Part shown: one piece after another, positions 35,022-44,792 of the stretch
Numbering within the stretch: position 1 is the first letter of the stretch
Layout of the letters: the number at the start of each line of letters is the position of its first letter
Source: Paenibacillus chondroitinus NBRC 15376
Lineage (GTDB): Bacteria; Bacillota; Bacilli; Paenibacillales; NBRC-103111
Direction: 5' to 3'
NCBI RefSeq assembly: GCF_004000765.1
Contig: NZ_BILW01000016.1
Location: 1-64,000 of the forward strand
Length of the DNA: 64,000 bases
The notes under the pieces: generated by a model
The model's database searches: none
What the model was told of the DNA's origin: nothing
The model's input: the letters and a program-made list of their open reading frames with translations, nothing else
Program-made: the position numbers and the translations under genes

Positions 35022-36838
35022 TGGAACATCTCTTATATTTTATTAAACAGTTGCATGGCTACGCGGGTAAAATTTTATATGTGAACCTTCTGGCTATGAT
35101 GCTCATCAGCTTCCTTGACGGCATGGGGATATTTTTATTGCTCCCATTGCTCGGCATCAGCGGTATCATGGACATTAATACGGGATGGAGCTCCCATCTA
35201 GGCATCATTAAATTACTGAATGAGCTTCCTAAGTCAGTATCGCTGATCATCATCGTAGGTGTGTATATTGCACTAATAACAGGTCAAAGTTTGATTCAGC
35301 GGAATCTCAACCTTAGAGATGTCAAAATCCATACCGGATTTATCAATCACGTAAGATTAGAGACATACAACGCCTTACTTCATGCGAACTGGGACTTTTT
35401 CATTAAGAAAAGAAAATCAGATCTCATTAACTCGTTGACTGGAGAGTTGGGGCATGTAACAACGGGATCCTATGTTTTTATGCAGTTCTTAACATCGATT
35501 ATATTTACTTTGATCCAAGTCGGGATTGCCTTATGGTTATCCGTTAAATTGACGGTCTTTGTCCTATGCTGCGGACTAGTCGTCTCATTCTTTTCTCGTA
35601 CTTTTATTAAAAAAGCAAACAAGATTGGAAATCAGTCTTTGGAAATCGGGAGAAGTTATATTGGCGGAATAACGGATCACTTCAATGGAATCAAGGACAT
35701 TAAAAGCAATATGCTGGAGGAGTCACGCCGTAACTGGATGATAGATTGGTGTCAACAATTCGCGCGGGAACGATTCGCAGCTGCTAAAATTAGTGCGAAT
35801 TCCCAGCTGTACTACAAGGTTTCGTCCTCTCTAATCATTGCTGTTTTTATTTACGCTTCCGTTATGCTCTTCCATACACAAGGACAGCAGCTGATGTTAA
35901 TTATCCTCGTGTTTTTTAGACTTTGGCCTCGATTTCAAGGTGTTCAGACGAATCTCGAACAAATCGCCACGGCAATTCCTGCTTTTAAATCTTTGAAAGC
36001 TTTACAAAATGAATGTCGAGCATCCAGGGAAGTTAAAGAAGAGAATCATGACTTTAATTATGTGAAACCACTTCATATTGGGGATTACCTCGAATGCCGT
36101 GATGTGTCTTTTCGATATAATCGCAATGAAGAGGTTCGTTCACTCCAAGATATTAACTTGCGAATTTACTCCAATCAAATGACAGCAGTTGTCGGTAGAT
36201 CCGGCGCAGGCAAAAGTACTTTAATTGATATCCTGATGGGATTGCTGCAGCCCGAGAAAGGGCAGGTCCTTGTGGATGGAGTTCCCCTTACGGGAACGAA
36301 TTTATTATCTTTGAGAAAATCGATCAGTTATGTCCCCCAGGATCCGTTCCTTTTTAATGGAAATATACGTGAAAATCTGCTAATGATCGCTCCGGATGCA
36401 ACAGAAGAGCAGCTCTGGGATGCCTTAGAGTTCGCCGCATCAGCAGAATTTGTCAGGAAGCTTCCTCAAGGGCTGGATACACTCATTGGAGACAGAGGCA
36501 TCCGGTTGTCGGGTGGAGAAAGGCAACGACTTGTTTTAGCGCGAGCCATATTACGCAAACCTTCCATCTTGATCTTGGATGAGGCGACTAGTTCGTTAGA
36601 CACAGAGAATGAGACGAAGATTCAAGAAGCGCTGGATCGGCTTCAAGGCAAGTTGACCATTATTGTCATCGCTCATCGATTGTCAACAATACGAAATGCT
36701 AATCAGGTTATTGTCATGGATCAAGGGACAATCGTTCAAAGCGGCGGATTTATCAAATTAGCGGAAGAAAAAAATGGGCTGTTTGCGAAATTTCTAGGAA
36801 ATCAATTGACAGACTTGCAAACGACGGTTGCGAAGTAA
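35021..36838 (+). CDS. Lasso peptide ABC exporter (D protein)
   Basis: Half-size exporter of 605 residues, giving efflux of and immunity to the lasso peptide. Six membrane helices are followed by an ATPase with Walker A GRSGAGKST, signature LSGGERQR and Walker B LILDEATSSLD. There is no peptidase domain. The ATG overlaps the stop of the nucleotidyltransferase gene by one base. Last gene of the lasso operon, with no clear terminator before the next promoter. Confidence 0.9.
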   Translation: MEHLLYFIKQLHGYAGKILYVNLLAMMLISFLDGMGIFLLLPLLGISGIMDINTGWSSHLGIIKLLNELPKSVSLIIIVGVYIALITGQSLIQRNLNLRDVKIHTGFINHVRLETYNALLHANWDFFIKKRKSDLINSLTGELGHVTTGSYVFMQFLTSIIFTLIQVGIALWLSVKLTVFVLCCGLVVSFFSRTFIKKANKIGNQSLEIGRSYIGGITDHFNGIKDIKSNMLEESRRNWMIDWCQQFARERFAAAKISANSQLYYKVSSSLIIAVFIYASVMLFHTQGQQLMLIILVFFRLWPRFQGVQTNLEQIATAIPAFKSLKALQNECRASREVKEENHDFNYVKPLHIGDYLECRDVSFRYNRNEEVRSLQDINLRIYSNQMTAVVGRSGAGKSTLIDILMGLLQPEKGQVLVDGVPLTGTNLLSLRKSISYVPQDPFLFNGNIRENLLMIAPDATEEQLWDALEFAASAEFVRKLPQGLDTLIGDRGIRLSGGERQRLVLARAILRKPSILILDEATSSLDTENETKIQEALDRLQGKLTIIVIAHRLSTIRNANQVIVMDQGTIVQSGGFIKLAEEKNGLFAKFLGNQLTDLQTTVAK

Positions 36839-36862
36839 ATCTAAATTTAATAATTCGGATCA

Positions 36863-36891
36863 TTGACATGTTCTTTATTAAGAACTACAAT
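36863..36891 (+). promoter_or_regulatory. EPS promoter with SinR-like operator in the spacer (copy 1)
   Basis: TTGACA (36863-36868) and TACAAT (36886-36891) are 17 bases apart. The spacer holds GTTCTTTATTAAGAAC (36870-36885), a 16-bp palindrome with one mismatch. Drives the glycosyltransferase genes from 37029. Confidence 0.85.
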
Positions 36892-36955
36892 TGATATGAA
36901 AGATAAGGCATCATTCCATTCCCCTCATTGTCGCTTTAATTATTCATGTGTAGTA

Positions 36956-36971
36956 GTTCACTATAAAGAAC
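36956..36971. promoter_or_regulatory. Second SinR-like operator, downstream of EPS promoter copy 1
   Basis: GTTCACTATAAAGAAC keeps one perfect arm (AAAGAAC) and one with a single change. It lies 86 bases after the first operator, in the 5' leader, where it could support looping or cooperative repression. Confidence 0.6.
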
Positions 36972-37028
36972 GAATGAGATGCCAGTAGTAAGCTCTGGAA
37001 TATTTATATGATCTAGGGGGCAATATCC

Positions 37029-37775
37029 TTGAATAATAAAAGCACCAGGATTCCAAAGATTATCCATTATTGTTGGTTTGGCAAAAACGAGCGGCCAGAA
37101 ATCGTTAAAAAGTGCATAGCCAGTTGGCATAACCATTTAACTGACTATCAATTCATAGAGTGGAATGAAAGCAACTTTGATGTCAACAAAAATGTCTATG
37201 TGAAGCAAGCTTATGAAGCAGGTAAATTTGCATTCGTTAGCGACTATGCGAGGGTGTTTGCCCTATATCACTTCGGCGGCATCTACTTAGACACTGATGT
37301 TGAAGTGTTCAAATCCTTTGACGACCTACTGCATCATGAGTCATTCTGGGGATTTGAGCAGGAAAATTTTATTGCAACGAGTACGATCGGGGCTGCGAAA
37401 GAAAATAAGCTGATCAAAGTTTTTATGGATTCCTATCAGCATAAGAACTTTATTCGGCAAGATGGCTCCTTTGATTCATTGACCAACGTTGCCTTGATAA
37501 CGAGGATGTTAGGAGACTGGGGAGTTAAGCCCAATGGCCTCTATCAAGAGATCAGCGAGGTTGGCACTTTTTATCCTCAAACGTATTTTTCCCCCTATGA
37601 TTACATTAACTGCAGAACATTTATGTCCAATAATACTTATGCCATGCATCATTTTTATAAGAGCTGGTTGCCGCCTAAAGCAAGGTTTAAAGGTCAGATG
37701 AAATGGATGCTGGCCAAAGTAATTGGTGGCAACAATATCGCAAGAATGAGGGAAGCGCTCAGGAGGATCCAATGA
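37029..37775 (+). CDS. GT32-type glycosyltransferase (capsule sugar transferase with DXD)
   Basis: Cytoplasmic sugar transferase of 248 residues. It starts with KIIHYCWFGKNERPE, has the catalytic metal-binding motif LDTDVEVF, and FAFVSDYARVFALYHFGGIYLDTD is typical of the Gly-rich DXD family. The TTG start follows AGGGGG. First gene of the AT-rich EPS segment. The next gene overlaps its stop (ATGA). Confidence 0.88.
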   Translation: MNNKSTRIPKIIHYCWFGKNERPEIVKKCIASWHNHLTDYQFIEWNESNFDVNKNVYVKQAYEAGKFAFVSDYARVFALYHFGGIYLDTDVEVFKSFDDLLHHESFWGFEQENFIATSTIGAAKENKLIKVFMDSYQHKNFIRQDGSFDSLTNVALITRMLGDWGVKPNGLYQEISEVGTFYPQTYFSPYDYINCRTFMSNNTYAMHHFYKSWLPPKARFKGQMKWMLAKVIGGNNIARMREALRRIQ

Positions 37776-38962
37776 AGAATATATTAATTGCATCCTTTGA
37801 TATGGAAGTAGGGGGTGTAGAGAGAAGTCTGGTCAGCATGCTTGATCAGTTTGACTATAACTCGCATGAGATTGATTTAATGCTCTACAAACATCAAGGT
37901 GAGTTTATGAATTTAATTAATGATAAAACTAATTTATTAAGTGAAGTCCCGCAGTACACCACTTTTAGAAAGTCAATTGGACAGACTTTTCAAGATAAGC
38001 ATTACACGATCGGCATATCAAGAGTCCTATCCAAGTTACATGCGGAGATGTTTAGACGAATCAGACGGGTGGCTGAGCCGGGATATTACCAAATGCAATT
38101 GATGTGGAAATATGCGCTGCCCTATTTACCTCAAGTTGAGAAAGAATATGACGTGGCAATCAGTTATTTATGGCCTCATTATTTTATAGCCCATAAAATT
38201 AAAGCAAAGAAGAAGATAGCCTGGATCCATACCGATTACTCCAATGTAGAAACAAACGTACAGATGGATCTGGAAATGTGGAGAGAATTTGATCACATTG
38301 TAGCCGTCTCGGATGCATGTAAGGAATCATTTTTATCCAAATATGGGGAATTAAAAAATAAGGTAATCGTTATAGAAAACATTACCTCTCCAGACTTTAT
38401 TAAAGTTATGGCTGATAAAGAATCAGCTAAACCTATGATGAATGATCAAAGATTTAAATTAATGACCGTAGCTAGACTATCGCATGCCAAAGGAATTGAT
38501 AATGCTGTAAAGGCTTTAAAGCTGTTAAAAGATAAAGGCTATAAGGAGATTGCATGGTATGTAGTAGGATACGGTGGGGATGAAGTCGCAATAAGGGAGT
38601 TAATTGAAAGCAATGGATTACAGGACCAATTTTTCCTATTAGGCAAGAAAACGAATCCTTACCCGTACATAAAAGCTTGTGATCTGTATGTACAGCCATC
38701 CAGGTATGAAGGCAAAGCAGTCACCGTAACGGAAGCGAAAATTTTAGGTAAGCCTGTCTTGATTACGAATTATGCTACCGCGAAGAGTCAGGTCGAGGAT
38801 GGTATTGATGGGGTTATCTGTGAACTTAATATAGAAGGAATAGCAGCTGGAATAGAGCGGCTCTACAAAAAATATGAGCTAAGAAACAAACTAATTAACC
38901 ATATTACGAATCAAGACTACAGTAACACGTACGAATTAGAAAAGCTGTATGGGGTGATGTAG
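37772..38962 (+). CDS. GT4-family glycosyltransferase
   Basis: Retaining transferase of 396 residues that adds a sugar to the lipid-linked EPS repeat unit. The N-terminal MEVGGVERSLVSML and the C-terminal nucleotide-sugar region NPYPYIKACDLYVQPSRYEGKAVT with the E-x7-E pair are GT-B features. The ATG at 37772 follows AGGAGG and overlaps the preceding stop; the frame is open upstream but unsupported. Closely resembles the products at 41192 and 42397. Confidence 0.88.
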   Translation: MKNILIASFDMEVGGVERSLVSMLDQFDYNSHEIDLMLYKHQGEFMNLINDKTNLLSEVPQYTTFRKSIGQTFQDKHYTIGISRVLSKLHAEMFRRIRRVAEPGYYQMQLMWKYALPYLPQVEKEYDVAISYLWPHYFIAHKIKAKKKIAWIHTDYSNVETNVQMDLEMWREFDHIVAVSDACKESFLSKYGELKNKVIVIENITSPDFIKVMADKESAKPMMNDQRFKLMTVARLSHAKGIDNAVKALKLLKDKGYKEIAWYVVGYGGDEVAIRELIESNGLQDQFFLLGKKTNPYPYIKACDLYVQPSRYEGKAVTVTEAKILGKPVLITNYATAKSQVEDGIDGVICELNIEGIAAGIERLYKKYELRNKLINHITNQDYSNTYELEKLYGVM

Positions 38963-38964
38963 AC

Positions 38965-40002
38965 ATGAATATTAAAGTAAGTGTAATCATCCCCGTCTAT
39001 AACGCTGAAAATTATTTGAATCATTGCTTGGATTCTCTTATTGGTCAGTCCTTACAGGAGTGTGAGTTTATTTTTGTTAATGATGGCTCCAGGGATCAAA
39101 GCGGGCACATGATTGAAAACTATGCGAAGCATGATCCAAGAATAAAATTGTTTCATCAGGAGAATAAAGGTGTAAGTATGGCTCGAAATAAGGGGCTAGA
39201 GGAAGCTGCCGGTGAATATATCGGATTTGTTGACGCAGATGATTTTATTGAAGAGGACATGTATGCGACATTGTATAGCGCAGCTCGTGAAGGTGGCTAT
39301 GATGCCGTTATTTCGAATTTTGAAAGTGAGATTGAGGGGCGGATGGTTACAACCAGGTATCCTTTCCCAACCAATACCATGCTTACAAGGGAATATATTG
39401 AGGAGAACATATTACCTTTCTTCTTGCAGTCTGATCAATTAAATACAGCTTGCAACAAGCTTTATAAACGCCAAGCAATCATTGACTTCCAAGCAAAGTT
39501 TCCGGAGAAAGTTGCATTAGGTGAGGATGGAATGTTTAATATGCAATTTTTTAGCCGGGCCGGCAGTGCGATGTATCTTGATTATACAGGCTATCATTAT
39601 CGTGAAGTGGCGGGAAGTGCGACTAGAAACATTTTGGAAAAGGACTACTTCAAAAGAGCATTGGAAGTGTACACACTCGCCATGCCAGAAGCTCTTTTGA
39701 GGGGTGTGAATCCATTAAGACATAAGCAACTAAAGGCGATCAAATTAATTCATAGTGTAATGTCTTATGTTTATGTATATCTAAATGCATCAAACGAGTT
39801 AAATTTCAGCAAAAGACTTGGCTATGTGAGTGATATGATAAATAACCCTTATGTAAGAGAAGCCTTACCATTTTACTACAAGGAAGTCTACGGGACTTTA
39901 AATAGGTATGAAAAATTTGTCGTAAATATGATTCGAAGGAAATCAACCATAGGATTATACTGCGCCACAGCTTACAGCCGAATAAGAAATAAATCGAGTT
40001 AA
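38965..40002 (+). CDS. GT2-family glycosyltransferase
   Basis: Inverting GT-A enzyme of 345 residues. VSVIIPVYNAENYL begins the nucleotide-binding fold, FVNDGSRD is the first Asp motif and FVDADDFI carries the DXD. Follows the GT4 gene by two bases. The acceptor and sugar cannot be deduced. Confidence 0.9.
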   Translation: MNIKVSVIIPVYNAENYLNHCLDSLIGQSLQECEFIFVNDGSRDQSGHMIENYAKHDPRIKLFHQENKGVSMARNKGLEEAAGEYIGFVDADDFIEEDMYATLYSAAREGGYDAVISNFESEIEGRMVTTRYPFPTNTMLTREYIEENILPFFLQSDQLNTACNKLYKRQAIIDFQAKFPEKVALGEDGMFNMQFFSRAGSAMYLDYTGYHYREVAGSATRNILEKDYFKRALEVYTLAMPEALLRGVNPLRHKQLKAIKLIHSVMSYVYVYLNASNELNFSKRLGYVSDMINNPYVREALPFYYKEVYGTLNRYEKFVVNMIRRKSTIGLYCATAYSRIRNKSS

Positions 40003-40014
40003 GGAGATCAGAAC

Positions 40015-41172
40015 ATGAAGATTATGATGTTTGCTCATGATGGCAGTTTGAATAGAGGTTGTGAGGCAATTGTTCGCGCTTCGACTAGTATTATTAAAGA
40101 GAAAATGAAAGGAGCCAAAGTATTTTTAGCCTCGGGGAAACCGGAGACGGATCGTATCATTTCCAAAATAGATGGGATTTATGACGGATCACCTCGTGCT
40201 ATTAAGAGATATTCGTATGACTGGCTTCTCTCATCAGTTAACGTAAAGCTTTTTAACAATGAATCGTATGCACTTGGAAAAATACACAATAACATCGTTA
40301 AACATATTCCTCAAATGGATATTTGCCTTTCCATAGGTGGGGATAATTATTGTTATGGTGAACAACCTGGCTGGTATGAAATTAACAAAAGAGTAAAAGC
40401 ACAAGGCAAAAAGCTAGTCTTATGGGGATGTTCGATAGGTCATGAAGATATGTCAGACCGGAAATTAGAAGACTTAAAGTTGTTTGATCTCATTCTTGCT
40501 AGAGAAACGTTGACGTATCAAATGTTAAAAAGCAAGGGTTTGAATAATGTCAAATTATGTGCAGACGCCGCTTTCACAATGGAAAAGGAAGAGCTGGATC
40601 TGCCTAGTGGGTGGCAATCTGGAAACACCGTCGGTCTTAACTTTAGTCCTTTGGTGTGGAAGAAAAATGAAAAATCTCAAACGGCAGTCAGAGATCTCAT
40701 TACCCATATTCTAAAAACAACTGATATGACGATAGCTCTTACTCCTCATGTAATTGAAAATGGAAATAATGATCATGAAATTCTTCAGAAGTACTATGAG
40801 GAGTTTCAGCATACCGGCCGGGTGATTTTATTGCCGAGTCATCTAAATGCCATTCAGTACAAGGGTTATATATCAAGAATGAGATTTTTTATTGGAGCTA
40901 GAACACATGCAACAATAGCAGCTTATTCCAACTTTGTACCAACGATGGTTCTAGGATACAGCGTGAAGTCCAAGGGCATAGCAAAGGATATTTTTGGAGA
41001 AGAAAAGTTGGTCCTAGGCATCGAAGAAATCTCGAATAGCCTACGCTTAATTTCTAAATTCGATGAGATGGTTAGAGAAGAAGAAACAATCAGAGAGACT
41101 TTGCAAGTATCTATTCCTCGTATCAAACAAATGTCCTATAAAGCTGTTGAGTATTTAGACCAATTAGTTTAA
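40015..41172 (+). CDS. Polysaccharide pyruvyltransferase-family protein
   Basis: Predicted to transfer a pyruvate ketal from phosphoenolpyruvate to a sugar of the EPS unit, giving it negative charge. The family look is clear in MMFAHDGSLNRGCEAIVRA, SIGGDNYCYG, GARTHATIAAYS and VPTMVLGYSVKSKGIAKDIFG. It is 385 residues long with AAGGAG before the ATG. Relatives include the B. subtilis EpsO/YveB types. Confidence 0.85.
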   Translation: MKIMMFAHDGSLNRGCEAIVRASTSIIKEKMKGAKVFLASGKPETDRIISKIDGIYDGSPRAIKRYSYDWLLSSVNVKLFNNESYALGKIHNNIVKHIPQMDICLSIGGDNYCYGEQPGWYEINKRVKAQGKKLVLWGCSIGHEDMSDRKLEDLKLFDLILARETLTYQMLKSKGLNNVKLCADAAFTMEKEELDLPSGWQSGNTVGLNFSPLVWKKNEKSQTAVRDLITHILKTTDMTIALTPHVIENGNNDHEILQKYYEEFQHTGRVILLPSHLNAIQYKGYISRMRFFIGARTHATIAAYSNFVPTMVLGYSVKSKGIAKDIFGEEKLVLGIEEISNSLRLISKFDEMVREEETIRETLQVSIPRIKQMSYKAVEYLDQLV

Positions 41173-41191
41173 TGAAATTGAGGTGTGTATG

Positions 41192-42385
41192 ATGAAGAAA
41201 AAAATACTATTTGTCATACCCAGCTTAGCGGCCGGTGGTGGGGAAAAGAGTCTAGTCAATTTATTGTATCAAATTGACTATGATCTCTATGAGGTGGATT
41301 TACTCTTATTTAGCCGTAAAGGCGCTTTTTTAAGCACTATACCAGGTGAAGTGAACATACTAGATGTTTCTCCCCTGCGAAGTGTGTTTGCAGGCCAGTT
41401 AATGACAGCATTGAAGACTTTTCTTTTAAATGGTCAAATGATCCTAGCGTACTCTAGGCTAATGTTTACAATGAAGAATAGATTAATTAGGAACGCAGCT
41501 GCCTCAGAGCAATACACATGGAAATATCAGAGAACGTCCTTTGACCCAGTAGAAACGAATTACGATGTTGCAATTGGTTATTTAGAGAAATCATCGATTT
41601 ATTTTATAGTGGATAAGGTGATTTCGAAAAAAAAGATCGGCTGGATCCATACAAACTATTCGGATTCTGGAATGGATTCGCATTTCGACAAGCCTTATTT
41701 TAAGCAATTGGATCATCTTGTAACTGTCTCTGAAGAATGTGCAAAGGCACTTCAAGAAAACTTTGAACAATTTAAGAATAAAATTAAAGTCATCTATAAT
41801 ATTGTTTCTCCTAAGATTATTAGACATGAGTCTGCTCGGGAATTAGACAGTAACTTCACTTATGATTTGAACTTCACAAATATTATTACGGTGGCAAGAT
41901 TAAGTAGAGAAAAAGGGATTGATCTTGCAATTAAGGCATGTGAGATATTAGTTGCTCAAGGCTTTAAAGTCAGATGGTATGTATTAGGTGAGGGTAGTGA
42001 AAGAGAAAAACTTGAAAAATTGATCCAAGGTTGTGGCTTACAAAACCATTTTATCTTGGTAGGAATTAAGGAAAATCCGTATCCATATATAAAAGGTGCA
42101 GATATTTATGTTCAACCCTCCAGATATGAAGGTAAATCCATAGCTATTGATGAAGCAAAAATACTTCAGAAACCTATTATAGTAACGAATTATGACACCG
42201 CGAAGGACCAGATAACAGATGGGATCAATGGATTGATTGTTGAAACCACAGATGAGGGTATTGCAAGTGGAATTGAAGCATGTATAAATGATGCGCAGTT
42301 AAGGGAGTCTTTTATTAGCAATCTTGCCTTAGAAAAATTGGGTACAGAAGAAGAAATAAATAAGCTATACGAAATTTTTTGTTAG
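41192..42385 (+). CDS. GT4-family glycosyltransferase (paralogue 2)
   Basis: A 397-residue GT-B transferase strongly similar to its neighbours at 37772 and 42397. Shared phrases are AAGGGEKSLVNLLYQIDYD, IGWIHTNYS and NPYPYIKGADIYVQPSRYEGKS. GAGGTG sits six bases before the ATG at 41192; earlier in-frame GTG and ATG codons are too close to it. Overlaps the next reading frame slightly. Confidence 0.88.
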   Translation: MKKKILFVIPSLAAGGGEKSLVNLLYQIDYDLYEVDLLLFSRKGAFLSTIPGEVNILDVSPLRSVFAGQLMTALKTFLLNGQMILAYSRLMFTMKNRLIRNAAASEQYTWKYQRTSFDPVETNYDVAIGYLEKSSIYFIVDKVISKKKIGWIHTNYSDSGMDSHFDKPYFKQLDHLVTVSEECAKALQENFEQFKNKIKVIYNIVSPKIIRHESARELDSNFTYDLNFTNIITVARLSREKGIDLAIKACEILVAQGFKVRWYVLGEGSEREKLEKLIQGCGLQNHFILVGIKENPYPYIKGADIYVQPSRYEGKSIAIDEAKILQKPIIVTNYDTAKDQITDGINGLIVETTDEGIASGIEACINDAQLRESFISNLALEKLGTEEEINKLYEIFC

Positions 42386-42396
42386 GGTGGTCTCTA

Positions 42397-43578
42397 GTGA
42401 AGAAAAAGATATTATTTGTGATGAATAACTTAAACTGCGGCGGTGCTGAAAAGGCTCTCATCTCATTATTGGACACTATAGACTACACGATGTATGATGT
42501 CGACTTGTTATTAATGAAACATGAAGGCTTATTTCTAAACAAAATTCCAAGCAGCGTTAATTTATTAGAAGAACCAACTGAATATAAGTACTTTGATATG
42601 TCAGTAAAATTAGCACTCGTTGATTGCATAAAAAAAGGGAGACTAGATATTGCAATATCTAGATTGCTTGCTGGAATCATTATTAGAACTGAAAAAAACC
42701 GAGTTCGATGTGAGCAAAGAGTTTGGAAGTATATATCGAAATCGTTGAAACATATAAATAAAAATTATGACATTGCGGTTGGATATCTTGAAAAGACACC
42801 GATCTATTTTTGCGTTGATAAAGTAAATGCATTAAAAAAGATAGGTTTCATCCATAATGATTATGACAAGCTAGGCATGGACCCATTGCTCGATAGACCA
42901 TATTTCGAAAAACTGAAGAACGTGGTAACAGTCTCGGAAGAATGCGGGAACGTACTGAAGAATAGGTTTCCCATGTACGACGAGAAGGTGAAAGTCATGC
43001 ATAACATTGTATCTCCATCGACGATCAATAAGATGTCCTTAGAGCAACGAGTTCTTAGTGAAGATGAAATAAAGATTGTTTCTGTTGGAAGACTAAACCA
43101 TCAAAAGGGTTTTGAGCTAGCTATAGAAACATGTAAAGAACTTGTCCAAACGGGATACTCAATAAAGTGGTACATCATTGGTGAGGGAGAAGACAGAGAG
43201 AAACTGGAAAAAATGATCAGTCTGAATAGTCTTCAAGAAACCTTTATACTCATGGGGATAAAGGAAAATCCCTATCCGTATATAAGAGAGGCAGATATCT
43301 ATGTTCAGCCCTCCAGATTCGAAGGCAAATCCATTGCGATAGATGAGGCAAAGATACTTAGGAAACCTATTGTATTAACGAATTTTAGTACGGCTAAAGA
43401 TCAAATAACGAACAATGAAAATGGTTTAATAGTAGACATGAATTCGAAAGCTTTATATGAAGGGATTGCTTCTTTGATAGACAATTCAGCGCTTAGAGAG
43501 CAGTTTTCACTTCGTTTATCCAAAGAGAATTTAGGAACGGAGACTGAAATAAACAAACTTTACGAAATGTTTCAGTAA
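42397..43578 (+). CDS. GT4-family glycosyltransferase (paralogue 3)
   Basis: A 393-residue GT-B transferase, nearest in sequence to the preceding gene: CGGAEKALISLLDTIDYT, IGFIHNDY and NPYPYIREADIYVQPSRFEGKS. The GTG at 42397 follows AGGGTGG by six bases and gives the same start (KKKILFVMNNL) as the paralogue. The upstream TTG at 42379 overlaps the previous gene and is unlikely. Confidence 0.88.
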   Translation: MKKKILFVMNNLNCGGAEKALISLLDTIDYTMYDVDLLLMKHEGLFLNKIPSSVNLLEEPTEYKYFDMSVKLALVDCIKKGRLDIAISRLLAGIIIRTEKNRVRCEQRVWKYISKSLKHINKNYDIAVGYLEKTPIYFCVDKVNALKKIGFIHNDYDKLGMDPLLDRPYFEKLKNVVTVSEECGNVLKNRFPMYDEKVKVMHNIVSPSTINKMSLEQRVLSEDEIKIVSVGRLNHQKGFELAIETCKELVQTGYSIKWYIIGEGEDREKLEKMISLNSLQETFILMGIKENPYPYIREADIYVQPSRFEGKSIAIDEAKILRKPIVLTNFSTAKDQITNNENGLIVDMNSKALYEGIASLIDNSALREQFSLRLSKENLGTETEINKLYEMFQ

Positions 43579-43598
43579 TTATAGAGGGGACAGATAAT

Positions 43599-44792
43599 GT
43601 GATTATTCAACTAATTGGTATCGCACTGCTTGGATTCATTGGGATTATTGTCGTAATTGATATAGTTCCTATATTTAGGGACTGGTTAAGTCGAATACAT
43701 ATTGGAAGATATCAAGATAAGCAGATTTGGAATAAATCTATCACTAATTTGGGCCTTAAGTGGCTAAATACAACTCCAAAAATCAAGGTGACTGATAATA
43801 CAAGATTGGTAGTTATTGACATGTTGAAAGGGAATTATACGAAAAGCGCTATTCAGCATTGGCAAGAGGCGTCGTTACTATTAGGGCTATCAGAATATCT
43901 AATGAATCATGACGATAAAGAAGTACAAAATGAACTTAGGAAATTCCTAAACTCGAAATTTGATAGTCAAGGCCAGTGGATGAATAAGCCGGTGCATGTG
44001 GATGGGGCAATATTAGCTTATGCTGTAATGAAATTAGATTTTATTGAGATCGATCGATATAAACAGGCATTTGATTATACGTGGCAGATGATTAAAGACC
44101 ATGTAGGGCACGATGGTACCGTGGCATATCGTAAGTTCATGAAAGGATACCGTTATGTAGATACGATAGGGTTTATTTGCCCTTTTTTAGTGTCTTATGG
44201 ATTAAGGTATTCTATGGATGAATGCGTAGATTTAGCTATAGAGCAAATTAAAGCCTATGATGAGCAAGGTATGCTGAAAGGACACCATATTCCAAGTCAT
44301 GCCTATCAAGTTGATCAAAAATTACCACTTGGACTGTATGGGTGGGGTAGGGGACTAGGATGGTATGCAATTGGCCTAATTGATGCATGGAATGAATTGC
44401 CTGCCGCACATAAATATAAGTCTGTATTAGAGGAAAGTGTGAAAAAGTTTGCTAAGGCTGCAATAACATTTCAGCAAGATCAGGGTAGTTGGAACTGGAC
44501 TGTAACCAGAAGGGAAAGCAGGCCGGATTCATCTACTACAGCAACATTGGGTTGGTTCATGTTAAATGCTTCGCGGATCACAGACATATCGGAAGATTGT
44601 TTAAATAGTGCGAATAAAGCTACCAACTATTTGATGAAGGTTACCAGAAGGAATGGAGCAGTCGATTTCTCTCAAGGAGATACGAAAGATATTGGCGTAT
44701 ATTCGATGTTGTTTAATATACTTCCTTTTACTCAAGGATTCTGTATTAGAATGATGAACTCCCATAACAGTCCTAAGGTCGTGAAAAGATGA
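43599..44792 (+). CDS. Membrane-anchored GH88/GH105-like protein
   Basis: A 397-residue protein with an N-terminal membrane segment (residues 2-24) followed by an alpha/alpha-barrel resembling unsaturated glycuronyl hydrolases. YVDTIGFICPFL holds an Asp at the place of the GH105 catalytic Asp, and YGWGRGLGWYAIG matches the WGRGNGW motif with one change. It starts at a GTG eight bases after GAGGGGA. Inside an EPS gene cluster it may trim or edit an uronic acid-containing polymer. The barrel probably faces outside. Confidence 0.75.
   Translation: MIIQLIGIALLGFIGIIVVIDIVPIFRDWLSRIHIGRYQDKQIWNKSITNLGLKWLNTTPKIKVTDNTRLVVIDMLKGNYTKSAIQHWQEASLLLGLSEYLMNHDDKEVQNELRKFLNSKFDSQGQWMNKPVHVDGAILAYAVMKLDFIEIDRYKQAFDYTWQMIKDHVGHDGTVAYRKFMKGYRYVDTIGFICPFLVSYGLRYSMDECVDLAIEQIKAYDEQGMLKGHHIPSHAYQVDQKLPLGLYGWGRGLGWYAIGLIDAWNELPAAHKYKSVLEESVKKFAKAAITFQQDQGSWNWTVTRRESRPDSSTTATLGWFMLNASRITDISEDCLNSANKATNYLMKVTRRNGAVDFSQGDTKDIGVYSMLFNILPFTQGFCIRMMNSHNSPKVVKR

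Noticed and set aside
36839..37028. Possible second EAR-like RNA upstream of the first EPS promoter unit
   Set aside because: The leader is AT-rich and shows only the two operators, with no GC-rich helices like those near 53470.
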